Notes under the pieces: model-generated
What the model was told of the DNA's origin: nothing
Databases searched by the model: none
The model's input: the letters and a program-made list of their open reading frames with translations, nothing else
Program-made: the position numbers and the translations under genes
Shown: positions 47,294 to 58,100 of the stretch, piece by piece
How positions within the stretch are numbered: the stretch's first letter is position 1
Layout: every line of letters begins with the position of its first letter
DNA from: Xestospongia bergquistia
Lineage: Eukaryota; Porifera; Demospongiae; Haplosclerida; Petrosiidae
Assembly (NCBI GenBank): GCA_963965975.1
Contig: OZ014411.1
Location: 17,202,446 to 17,266,445 of the forward strand
Direction of reading: 5' to 3'
Length of the DNA: 64,000 bases

Positions 47294-47640
47294 TGTGAAC
47301 TGACTACAGTTGAAGGAGCACTAACAGGACCAAACAAAGATAAATGGAAAAATACAATGGATGCTGAGTATGAGTCTATCACATCCAACAATGTTTGGAT
47401 TTGGTTGAGTTACCCAAGGATGGTAAAGTGGTAAATTGTAAGTGGATTTTTAAGTGTAAGTTAGGAGTCAATGGTTTGGTTGAACGGTACAAAGCAAGAT
47501 TAGTAGCCCAAGGATATTCACAAAGACCTGGAGTTGACTAAGAAGAGACATTCTCTCCAGTAGTTACATTCGAATATGTTAGAACTGTCATTGCTCTGTC
47601 AGTAAAATACAACCTGAAACTTCACCTGTTAAAAGAGACA
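47294..47640 (+). mobile_element. Ty1/Copia-type reverse-transcriptase fragment
   Basis: Codes for EGALTGPNKDKWKNTMDAEY, CKWIFKCKLGVNGLVERYKA and RLVAQGYSQRPGVDYEE-like sequence, the classic N-terminal part of Copia reverse transcriptase, ending near VKYNLKLH. Only about 115 codons remain. Fossil. Confidence 0.8.
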
Positions 47641-47964
47641 CTTAAACTAATTATTGCATACACTGTTGATTTTGTATATATATATTTAGGTTGAGTTGTT
47701 ATTCATTCATTTTGTTCGATGAGATAAAAGTAACAAGTATTACATGTTTCTTAATGATGGTTTTTGTCCCTATGTCCAAGCCACAAAACCAGTTAAGAGT
47801 TCAATGTGGGTATATATAGCCTATGAGGATCAATAGTGATATTCATCTAGGAATCCATTATGGCTGACTGTAAGTGTCCTTCTCTCTCAACTAACTCTCT
47901 CGTGAGTTCTGCTATATATTCCTTTGATTGGACAGTTTGTGTAATATGTAGCTATTAACTACAG
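47641..47964. other. No gene seen
   Basis: AT-rich stretch between the Copia fragment and the piggyBac pseudogene. It includes a TATATATAGCC word (47812-47822) that could be a leftover long-terminal-repeat promoter, but no partner repeat is visible. Confidence 0.3.
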
Positions 47965-48640
47965 CTACTTCAATGCTGCCCTTTTCCACCATTTGATGGT
48001 CCTATGAGAAAAGCTGTAATACAACACCATTTGGTTGGCCTTTTCAACTCCTTCCATGTGTCTATTATATTCTTCATTCATCACAGGTTTCATCACCTCT
48101 TCCTGTTCTCCATTAGCTAACTTTCTACTCCTAGTTTTATGAATCATAGTGTCATTGTGTATAGTACTGATCATTGTAACATCCCTCTTGTCTTTCCATT
48201 GTAAATCCTTCAAATTCCCTTTTAATTTTTTGATTCTTCTCCTTTTTTAGTGGTAGTAACGGCTTTATTGTAGTATCCTCTTTTGTCCACTTACTTTTTT
48301 CTGCCATTCTTTAGGCATCCCTGTTCTATTAAGTGAAATAGTTCCACATGCTCCTAAACCCTTTTCAGGCAAATCAAGGAAGAGATTGGGCTTGAGTGGT
48401 AGTTATCCATGTATACATGATGTCCTTTCGATTCAAGGCCTTCAATTACTTTCATAACTACTGCATGGGTAACTTTTGTGTAGGTAGTGATTCGTCTTTT
48501 CCTATATAATTTATGTATGTTGCATAAAATGATTAATTCTAACCTGTATATAGCTTCCAGTTATATATATAACCATAGTGTGACTCTGCCAAGACAAAAG
48601 CTTTCATGCCCCATCAAGTTGGCTTGTTAGGTATATACTG
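47965..48640 (-). pseudogene. piggyBac-type transposase fragment (PGBD4-like)
   Basis: Reading leftward: YIPNKPT.WGMKAFVLAES, a 60 bp GT..AG intron, VTHAVVMKVIEGLESKGHHV and YMDNYHSSP (the conserved DNY block), GLGACGTISLNRTGMPKEWQ, then KDVTMISTIHND-like and YNRHMEGVEKANQMVLYY followed by TIKWWKRAA. This is the catalytic and C-terminal half of a piggyBac transposase. One TGA (after NKPT) and two frame slips are visible. The 5' half is missing where Gypsy fossil 3 begins (about 48648), so that element probably inserted here. Confidence 0.85.
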
Positions 48641-48647
48641 CAGAAAG

Positions 48648-49985
48648 CTTTATAGACCACATATTGCGCGGAATGCACTTCACATATGCTTATATAGATG
48701 ATGTATTTATTGCTAGGAACAATGCAACTGAACATCTCAACCACCTTCGACAGGTTTTTCAAAGATTCAAACAATATGACATTGTCATCAACCCTTCCGA
48801 GTGCAAATTAGGTGTCACCAAACTCACCTTTTTGGGACACCAAGTTAATCAGCACGGTATCACTCCATCAGACGACAAAGTTACAGTTATCCAGAACTTT
48901 CCGCAACCAAGAACTCAATGAAAATTACAAAAATTTGTTGGACTAGTCAATTTTTACCACAGATTTATTCCAAAATGTCCACAGATTCTTAAACCACTCA
49001 ACGAGTTATTGTCTTCAACCTTGGAATGGACACCTACAGCCAATGAATTGTTTCATCTTATCAAAGATACTCTTGCCAATGTCTCTCTCTTGTTTCATTC
49101 AAAGGCCTGAATATCATGACAGATGCTTCTGATTCTGCTGTTGGAGCAGTATTTCAACAATTTGTCGACAACTCCTTGCAGCCTATTTCTTATTTCTCAC
49201 GTAAACTCAAACCAGCTGAAATTCGTTACAGCACCTTCGATCGAGAACTCCTTGCTATTTATTTGTCCATAAAGCAATTTCAACATTTTGTTGAAGGATG
49301 CAAGTTTCATGTCATTACTGATCATAAACCACTTACTTATTCTCTTTTCTCTAATTCCAACAGGTACTCCACCCGTTAAGTCAGACAACTTGACTTCATT
49401 TCAGAGTTCACCACAGATGTCAGACATGTCAATGGTACTGACAACCCAGTAGCTGATGCCCTCTTCTGCATTGACATTCAGGCAGTGAATCAACTTCTCC
49501 CATTTTTGACTTTACTGCAATGGCTGGTGCTCAAGTAACTGATGTTGAACTACAGAAGTTACGGTTGTCACCTACCTCCTCTCTGAAACTGAAGGGTATA
49601 CCCATTGAAGGTACAGATGTCAGTTTAGTTTGCAACAATTCCAGAGATGTGATGTTCCTACAAAGTTTCGCTATCCAGTATTTGAAAAGCTACATTCTCT
49701 ATCATATCTGGTGTTCGGGCCACACAATGACTCATCACTTCACATTACATATGGCCGAACATTAATGGAGATGTCCGAAATTGGACTCGTTGCTGTCTTT
49801 TGCGTCAACACTCAAAGATTCACAAACACACAGTTACTCCACTCTCTACCTTTGCCACTCCTGATGTTCACTTTGATTACATACATATTGATCTAGTTGG
49901 TCCACTCCCTCCATCAAATGGTTACAGTTACACTTACTAGTATTGATTGTTTCACTCATTGGGTAGAAGCCATCCCAATAGTAGA
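48648..49985 (+). mobile_element. Ty3/Gypsy-type retroelement fossil 3
   Basis: Starts inside reverse transcriptase (FTYAYIDDVFIARNN, 48682 on), then the connection (about 48920-49060), RNase H (about 49110-49440, MTDASDSAVGAVFQQF and FHVITDHKPLTYS) and integrase zinc/core start (about 49680-49985, DLVGPLPPSNGYSYT-like). Both ends are missing. A third subfamily, distinct from fossils 1 and 2. Broken. Confidence 0.85.
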
Positions 49986-50235
49986 TATAACTGCCCAAAC
50001 TGTCGGTCGTGTTTTTTTATAATTATGCTTTCTTTCACTCTCTACTCTTTATATAGTGATTCTATCTTGGTTTGTTGATGTTGAAGTAGATAATAGTGCA
50101 GTAGCAGATTATAAGATAGTAGAAGAGAACAATATTGAAGTTAGACCAGAAAACATATCTGTCTCATGCTTGTACGAGAATGTTTGTTTGGAAAGTTGTA
50201 GGAAGTATTGGAGTCAGATCGCTTGGTGAGCACTA

Positions 50236-50420
50236 TTGGGTGCTCAGGACATCCTTAAGGAAAACCCCATTTGGTACTGTGAAAGATGCACTAATCCAAT
50301 TCATAATGAAAGTCAAGGATCAGTTGTCTGTGATTGCTGCCTTAATTGGTTTCATTTTTCATGCTTGGATATGAAGAACCCACCAAAATCTAAGCTGTGG
50401 TTTTCAGGAAGTGCTATGAT
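50236..50420 (+). pseudogene. PHD-type zinc finger fragment
   Basis: Codes for WYCERCTNPIHNESQGSVVC, DCCLNWFHFSCLDMKNPPKS and KLWF, matching the PHD pattern C-x2-C ... C-x2-C ... H-x2-C ... W-[FY], with the last Cys pair lost (WFSGSAM). PHD fingers read histone tails, and they also occur in ORF1 of some CR1-like LINEs, so the origin may be a LINE or a host gene. The open frame continues to 50640 without domain content. Confidence 0.6.
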
Positions 50421-50621
50421 TGATTACTTGACTTGCATAAACTCAACTCCTAATGATGAGTGTATGAAGTTCGAAAAAATTCTTTACATTCTTCCATGCT
50501 TATTACTAATTATTATTATCATTATTAACTGTAGGAACAGGAAGAGGTTAAAAAATCTTTCTGTGCATACGCACACAGACTTCGGATTAATACCTATAAT
50601 TAATGCATCCGGCTGCCAGAT

Positions 50622-53084
50622 CAGTGTTGCCAGATTGTAAACAAAGTTCATAGATTTATGAACTTTCCTTCAACATGAACTGTTTGTGAACCATGAATAA
50701 ACTATGAACATATCATACTTTTATGAAGTTTTCATGAACTTATCAGTTTGTCCAGTCTAGCAGAACTTAGTTCAAGCCATCAAGGTTCAATTATATTCAG
50801 GGTACACCTAATGACTATATTAGGTATTAGATATGTATAATCCCTCCATGAACATAATAAACTTTGAAGTTGCTGAAATGGGTAGGGTAGCAAGGGTGTG
50901 GCTTCAATTTATCATGACAATGATGACATGTGCTCAAAATGTCATTATGTTTAGACTATGTAACTGAAGCAGACCTCGGGACAAACACTCCCAAAAGGCA
51001 AACGGTATCACAATAACTTGCAGTAGATCTATTTATAATTATGACTTTATTTGGCAATATATAAGCAGAAATATTGGTCTGCTTGGGAGAGTCAACTTAC
51101 AAAGGTTGGTTGGGTCCAGTATTGGGTAAACCAGAAAAAGCTTATTGCAAGCTTTGTCAAAAAGAATTCAGAGCTGTAGTAACAATATTATGTAAGCATA
51201 AAAGCACATTAAGCTACAAGGAGAACACAATTTGTCATTCAAGGCTATGGAGCATTCACTGAATTACTCCCCAAATTATGTCCTGATTCAAGTATATCAC
51301 AGCAATTTAAATCTAAGCAGACTTAAGACCAAGTATATTATCAAAAATGCTTTTTCATGATGTCTTAAAAATGAAACTCAGAAATGGAGCTTTCTCACTG
51401 GTAATCGACGAAACCATTGATATATCAATAACAAAAGATTTAGCGCTTGTGTGTCCATTTTACACAAAAGAAGAGAGTATTGGTTCAGTTTTATGACATA
51501 ATTTTACTTACCAGTAGTACAAGTGAATATGTGTTTCAGGTTAACATTTCTCTATTTGAGAGTGATGAAATTCCCCTTGAGAAGATGATTGGTGTCGCCG
51601 TGGATGCTACTAATGTGATCTTTGGTGAGCAAAAAATGTAGTGTCACGCATGAAAGATGTTAATCCTCACATTTACTTCATGCGATGTATATGCCATAGT
51701 GCACACCTATGTGCACGTCATGCTTATGAGAAATTACCAAGAACTGCTGAGGAACCCCTTAGAGATATTTACAATTATTCTTCCCACAGTGCAAAGTGGC
51801 AATTGGAGTATGCTGTTGTAGACCAATTTATCATTGTTGAGCCTCATAAGCTTTTGAGACCAATGCAAACTGTTGGTTTGTCATTTCATTCATGTGTCTC
51901 AAGAGTCTTAGAGCAATGGGGGATGCACTATGTTAATATTTTGAATCAGTTTCTCAGTGAGATAACTTATTCTCAGAATATACTTGCCAAACTTCAAAAT
52001 CCAATATGGGAGCTGTATTTTTACTTTTTAGGCTTTGTACTTTCTAAATTTTCTGATCTAATGTTACATTCCAAAGCTCAAGCACTACAATACATTGTGT
52101 GCATACCAGAATTGTAAGTGTATACAAAGAGTTACTTAGTTACTTTGTGTGTGCATCAATTTGGAGGTATGTGGCCAATATTTAAGAAATAAAGCCATCT
52201 TCCCCGACTAACCATCTTCCTATGAATAGCATGTATATGGGAGCTCATGTCTCTCTATGCCTTGCAGAAAATGTTTATAAAGAAAGAGCTAGGCTAGGAG
52301 AAGTATATCATTTTCTCAAATGTATTCAAGATTTCTACATCGAGGCTGCAGTTCAGATTAGGAAGAGGTTCCCATTACTCGACCCTGTTATGAAGATGCT
52401 ACAAGTGATAGATCCTAAAACATCAATGTCATTCCTTCCAAGTCTTCCACTTGCTTCAAGATTCAGTAACATTTTACTTGAATCAAAGATACAGCAACTA
52501 GATTCTGAATGGTGAAGATTGTCAATAGTCACACTACCTTTTGACAGGAATGACATGGATGCAGAATAAATTTGGGGCAAACTTGATGAAGTCACTGATT
52601 GACTTGGTACACCACAATTTCCAGTTTTGGCACATTTCATGCAACAACCTCTTGCCCTACCAAGCTCAAATGCTGATGTGGAGAGTGTATTTTCATCTGT
52701 CAATGAAATAAAGACCAAAAAAACAAGTTACATACAACTACTCTGTTTTCATTGGTAACTGTTAAAGATGGCATCAAATTTTCATCACGATCATGTTTAA
52801 GCCAACATCTGGAATTTATCAGAGGATGTGTGCAAATGTATTGTATACCAAAAATATTGACTCCATTGATATTGACTCAGATTAGTATTCAATTTATCAT
52901 TTTTTTGTAAAGTTTGTGCATTTAGTTCAGTGTTACACTTACTTAACCTTGCAAGCTGTTAGATACTAAATGTTAACTTGAAGTTGAAGCAAGGGGTCTC
53001 CCCCAATATCTGTGACATCAACGTTTTGTGAACATGAAACTATTTCTTTTGTGAACAATTAGAACTAACCATCTGGCAACACTG
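50622..53084 (+). mobile_element. hAT transposon 3 with visible ends
   Basis: A 13 bp terminal inverted repeat, CAGTGTTGCCAGA at 50622-50634, pairs with TCTGGCAACACTG at 53072-53084. Inside is a hAT transposase in pieces: BED-like finger (WLGPVLGKPEKAYCKLCQKE, 51104-51163), core (SLVIDETIDISITKDLALVC, about 51397-51456), frame 51641-52117 (RCICHSAHLCARHAYEKLP), frame 52222-52515, and the dimerisation end (ALPSSNADVESVFSSVNEIK, about 52650-52710). Stops and slips occur between these pieces. No 8 bp target duplication is evident. Confidence 0.8.
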
Positions 53085-53114
53085 GTCTTCACTGACTGCT
53101 TTTTGGCGGCTATA

Positions 53115-54590
53115 ATGGCAGAGCAGGGAATATCTTTGGACAATTTTGAGGATGTTATCAAAGTTCTCATTGGTAAGTGTTAATCATCATATGATTTTGT
53201 CCAATTCAATATTGTGCAGAAAATAAGTGGATGGTATGGCTTTCATTGAGTTAAGTCAATATGATGTGAAAAGTTTGATTAAACCTTTAGGTGTGGTTAA
53301 AAGAGTGATGAGATTGCAAAAGTCAAGTATTGAACTTACTCCTCCACTTTTGCTCAGCTCAAGCAGCCCAGAGTTTGTCCTCATTTTCCCCATCAAGAAA
53401 ATTGTCTACTATGAGAGATATATCTTATGATTTTTGGATCACTTCAAATTGGCAGGGAAGAGTGATGGCTGAACTAAAGATTGGGTCAATGCAATGAAGA
53501 TACTGCAACCCCTGAAAAATGGAAAAGGAAAAATGTATCACATTGACCTTTTAATCAAATAGATGCATGTCAAGTAACTTATAATAATTATGAGATATTG
53601 AGGCCTTTAAAAAGAATGGTCCTAAGAAATACCATCTAAAGATGCTGCGTTAGAATTAATGAGTAGTATCTTTATGATCCAATGGAAAAACATACTAGAA
53701 GAGAACATCACTGTAAGAAAAATTATTTGAACTATTTCCAATGCTACCATATGTGGTATGTTTGTTCATTGTATCTTACTATGCTAAACATTGGTCATCT
53801 TTATAGATAGTATTATTATATCTAATTTGTAATTAAAAATTTTGCTTTTATTATGACAACTTCAGCTCACACAAGAGATGGAACTAATTAACCAAGTAGA
53901 GCAATGGTCTTTGTATACATTATTTCAATTGAGGTAGCAGGACAAATGGCTTCTAGCAATTATTAATTATCAGAAAATGTTTTAAAATGATAGTGGTATC
54001 TTTTATGCCATTTATAATCCATTCACATTGCTTTTATTTTTATTAGATCAATCTGAACATCATGCTCTACAAAGTCTCTCTTCATTATTAGCCATTTTTT
54101 CACATAAAGACAAAAAAGAAGTGGATCCCCTCATTCACATATTTGAGATATATCATGTGAGTGATTGTGAAATATATCATGTAAGTGATTGTGTATTGTT
54201 TTTTTAGAAATCCATGCTTCCAGACAGTGCAGCAGTGGAACAACCACCTCGTAATTCACTGAGAATTGCTCAATTTGTAAATGATGGTGGGTGTGCTTTG
54301 TTTTATATTTTCATCGAACTGACTGTCTTCTGTCAATGCAGTGACTTCACACAAAACAATTTTCATATCGTTTACAAGTCATTATGTTTTCAACCTCAAA
54401 TATGACAAATATAATAATACAGATGTTGCTTGATTTATTCAAGAGTACTTATTTGAAATACCAGATGGTAGAAAATGTACCATTATTACCTAACTATAAC
54501 ATTCAAATTGTGGAAATGTTTACCCGAGTAAGGGCTAGAGACAGAATGTCAACAGAACAATTAAATCATTGAGTTTCTAATTATTTTAGT
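53115..54590 (+). pseudogene. SAM-domain gene remnant (SAMD3-like)
   Basis: Exon 1 (53115-53172) codes for MAEQGISLDNFEDVIKVLI, with donor GTAAGT at 53173 and acceptor GCAG at 53219. Exon 2 codes for DGMAFIELSQYDVKSLIKPL then GVVKRVMRLQ, a sterile alpha motif typical of the SAMD3-like families expanded in cnidarians and sponges. One base appears lost at the start of exon 2. Further downstream, about 53500-53720 (EKWKRKNVSH-like, LELMSSIF) and 54210-54300 (MLPDSAAVEQPPRNSLRIAQ) resemble later parts of that family, in broken frames. SAM domains bind other SAM domains or RNA. Function of this family is unknown. Confidence 0.65.
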
Positions 54591-54859
54591 TATGAGACTA
54601 TTAAAAATACTGCTTTGGCCAAGAAAAGGTTAATTTGTTGGCTCTTCAATATAATATGATAAATTCAGTTATTTTAAGTAATCCTTGTGGTAGAAACACA
54701 AAGTTTGTTTGCTTAAAATGATGGAGATGAATGACTTTAAAATAAAGGCAGCAACTTTACCCTGGTTTCAAAGTTATTTTAAAGATGTCTTTTGCTTAAA
54801 ATAAGAAAAATAATTACAATGTATAAAGTAATTAATATAATACATTCTTTTGTAAAGTG
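54591..54859. other. No gene seen
   Basis: AT-rich spacer between the SAM remnant and the decayed NYN copy. Confidence 0.4.
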
Positions 54860-56090
54860 AAGCCTTTATCAAACTAGAGAACACCTATCACCAATGTCTA
54901 AGGCTCTTTATGAACTGAGCTTATTGGGAGAGTAGGTAACAACAATCAATATAGAAAACTTTCTTCTCATTAATGGCGTAGAGGATAACAGAATTGTCAT
55001 TTTTGGAAGACAAATGTCTTTATGTCCTTAACAGCAGCATCCAGAAACCCTGATAGTCATTATACCTGCTATGCAATTTTGAGCTAACCATTATGCAAGG
55101 TGGTGCACAAAATTTTAAAATGCAACTCATCAGGGCTGTTATTACCACTTCATGCAAGCCACCTTGTGAAAACTAGAAGTAAAATCAGGAAGAGAAAGGA
55201 GAATAGAAACTCAATTGAGCACTTAAACAGTGGTAACTGTATATTGATGATTATCTTGTACATAAATTTGAAGCTGAGTTGTTGGGATCCAAAGGACAAG
55301 ATCATAGTTAAAACTTGTAGCAAAAGTTCATTAAATTGCTGAAATGAACCTTTATGGCTAAGAACCTCCTCCTCTTGATGCAGTATGGAAAAAGATAATA
55401 GGAAAAAGCTTGGAAGAAATACTACATAAACAAGGTCTAATCTCTGACAAGAAAAAACAAGTAAACACAATTTGTGACATGCGACAAGAATAACATGTAA
55501 AAAACTGGCAATAATACAATCATCATTATTGTTGGAGATGCTGATATGAAGCCAGCAAAAAATATAATGGAGGAAAGTTGGAATGTGGAAGTGCTTACGT
55601 AGATTTTCTGAGGATAAAAAATTGTCTGAAGAGAAAAGAAACACTATTTTTCAGTTCTTTCAGAAAGTGAAAACAGAGATCTAGATCTTGATTCACTTTT
55701 TTCTGATCATTATGCTGATGTTGATGGTGACAGTCTGTCTGGTGAGTGATGCTATGTAGAGTCTAAAGATCAAAAGGAAAAGCTCTATTCTTAATAATGT
55801 CAGGCTGGAATAAGATGTTGAAAAGTTCCTCTTGTTCATACAAACATGCTGAAGAGAGAGGCTTTTCAAAGACAAATAATGAGCGTGGAAGGCCAAAGAA
55901 TTGGAAATGTAAGCTGGGTTCCTATCATCCGAAATCCAAGAAAAATTCTGATAAATGTCACTTTTTGTATTTTTCAAGGTTTAGAATGAAGGCTGTATAT
56001 GACACATAATTTTTGACATTGAATGGGATTGTACTATCTGGATATGTAGAGCAGTCTTAAAAAGTAATGTCTAGTAATAAATAAAGACAA
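54860..56090 (+). pseudogene. Decayed copy of the NYN/CCCH gene
   Basis: Resembles 57490-59930 piece by piece. 54863-54980 matches 57500-57620 upstream. 55270-55620 matches the NYN part (KLLGSK-like, EPPPLDAVWKK, IIIVGDADMKP). 55640-55760 matches the acidic region. 55800-55960 matches the first CCCH finger. 55975-56090 matches the 3' flank (AAGTAATGTCTAGTAATAAA). Large internal deletions and many stops show it is dead. It arose by tandem duplication of the intact gene downstream, well before the Tigger element landed between them or soon after. Confidence 0.85.
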
Positions 56091-56224
56091 ATTCTAAATT
56101 GAATTACAGTGAGGAAAAAGGCAAGAGAGGAAATTCTCGATTCATTGGATTTATGATGAATCATTACAGGCGGAGGTATTTATGATACACTTGAAAGCAA
56201 ATTTAAGCAATTTTTATAAAATTA

Positions 56225-57392
56225 CAGTAGGACGTCGCTTATCCGAACGTCACTTATCCAAACACGTTGATTAACCGAATGCCATTGTGCACCACACCCA
56301 CTAACACGTGGCCATTTTCAACAAGTGAGCAGCTAGAGTATGGCTAGCATTGCTAGTGTTTCTAATCGCAAGAGAAAACAAACGGTACTCACTATAAGTA
56401 AAAAACTCGACGTATGGAAGCTAGTTAGAAATGGAAAAACTATGGATGCGTGGCAGACCGGTATAGCGTTGGAAAATCCACTGTTCATGATATCGTGAAA
56501 AACGAAAAGAAACTACAGGACTTCCAAACCCAGAATAGACACGAAGGCTGTATTAAGAAGAGGAAGACAGTGAAAAGAGCTAATTTAACAATTGTCTCCA
56601 TAGCAACTGTTGCTATAAACATGACTTACTCCTTCGTTTGCTCAATGAAGATGAGGTTGGCTCAATGAATATTGCTGAGTTTGCAAAGACATTGAACATA
56701 AAAGATGCTGTTTTGATGTCTGCAAAGAGCTGGAATGAAGTCGAGACCTCAACTATTATCAAAAGCTGGAGCAAGTTACTAAATCATTTCGATACATCTG
56801 ACATGGTTTCCAAAAGTGTAGGCAGTGATGTTGATGTTGACTCACTTTTGAATGATATGAATGTCCCTTCTGAAAAGAGGGAAGACTGGCTCAAAGCTGA
56901 TGAAGATGACCATGGCTATCGAGAATTCTCAGAAAATGAAATTGTGTCAATTGTAAGAGAGGAGGATACAGAATGTACTGAAGAAGAATTAGAAGATGAA
57001 GAAGGAATCACTCAAGTAACTGTTTCTCACGCAACTGCCTGCAATGCACTACAGACAGTGCTTACGTATCTCGAGCAGCAACCCGCCACACCCATGGATA
57101 CTGTAGTAATACTCAATGGACTATTGTTGGAAACTGCAAGAAAGAGATTAATAACTAAGAAACAAACACAAATCAAAGATTACTTTTCCAATTAATATTG
57201 GTTCTCTTGTGTATAACGTGTATATATTACATGTCAGTATGATTTTCAAAGTAAAATAAAATGTTTGTGTAATACATGTACATGGGTATATACAGACATT
57301 ACAGTATCTGTAATGATGTTCACTTATCCGAACATTTCGATTATCCGAATATGCCCCAGTCCCAGTGTGTTCGGATAAGTGACTTCCTACTG
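56225..57392 (+). mobile_element. pogo/Tigger-type DNA transposon, internally deleted
   Basis: Terminal inverted repeats CAGTAGGACGTCGCTTATCC (56225 on) and the complement ending AAGTGACTTCCTACTG (57392), about 24 bp with few mismatches, flanked by TA on both sides (56223-56224, 57393-57394), the usual Tc1/mariner-superfamily target. Inside, 56341-56580 codes for a CENP-B/psq-like helix-turn-helix start (MASIASVSNRKRKQTVLTIS then KKLDV), with slips. Frame 56638-57195 codes for the C-terminal tail (FAKTLNIKDAVLMSAKSWNE ... TQIKDYFSN). The DDE catalytic core is missing, so this is a deletion derivative that could only have moved with help. Confidence 0.9.
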
Positions 57393-57419
57393 TATATGAA
57401 ATTATTATAACACATTCTT

Positions 57420-58080
57420 TTATATATATACAGAAATCTCCCTACATAATAACAATGTGGAGTGATTGCTCAGTTACTAAGTGTTGCAACCACAAAATCA
57501 AACCTTTATCAAGCAGAAGAAACACCTACCCACCAACGTGTAAAATTCGTTCTGAACTGAACGTATCGGGAGAGTGGGTAACAACACTCAATGGAGAAAA
57601 AGTTCTTATCAGTGGTGCAGAGGATGATAAACCCGTCATTTCCGGAACACAAACGTCTTTATGTCACTTAACAGTTGCATCAACATGAAGCTTGATCCAG
57701 AAAACCGATAAGGGATTTTGAGCTAGCCATTGTGGTGAAAAGTAGAGTCTCTTCAAAAATGGTATGAATATCATTTCGTCCACCAAAGAGAAGAAAAGGG
57801 AAAAAAGAAAGGAAAGTAGAAACTCACTTTGAGCAGTGGCAACTACAAATGCTACTCACGTGACAAGCCATGCCCCACCCTCTTTTTTTCTAAGCAGAGT
57901 GTGGAAGTTCACCTTCTTGTTGAGTTTGGCGTTTTTTTGGTCCACTGTATAGGAGGAAGAGCAATAAGGGAAGCGAAGGTTCATGTGAACCGAAGCCTTG
58001 GAAAGGAAATCATACTGTAGTGGCCTAACTAACTTAGTACTCGTTTTCACAGCACAGCAAGAAATCTACTTCGGTCATTA
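57420..58080 (+). other. Upstream region of the NYN gene, with a possible small exon
   Basis: A 77-codon frame at 57455-57688 (CKIRSELNVSGEWVTTLNGE and KVLISGAEDDKPVIS) looks strand-rich but matches no domain I know. The decayed copy keeps the same stretch at 54863-55020, so it belonged to the duplicated locus. A second frame (57829-58020) shows nothing. A TATATATAA word lies at 58079-58087, just before the ATG at 58101, and could serve as promoter. Confidence 0.4.
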
Positions 58081-58100
58081 TATATAATTAAACAACTATA

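Noticed and set aside
50236-50640. Intact PHD host gene
   Set aside because: Only the finger is recognisable, its last Cys pair is lost, and the rest of the frame is without domain content, so it is listed as a fragment.
55150-55644. Minus-strand 164-codon frame with membrane-like hydrophobic runs
   Set aside because: Antisense to the decayed NYN copy. The same antisense bias appears at 58413-58673 opposite the intact gene.
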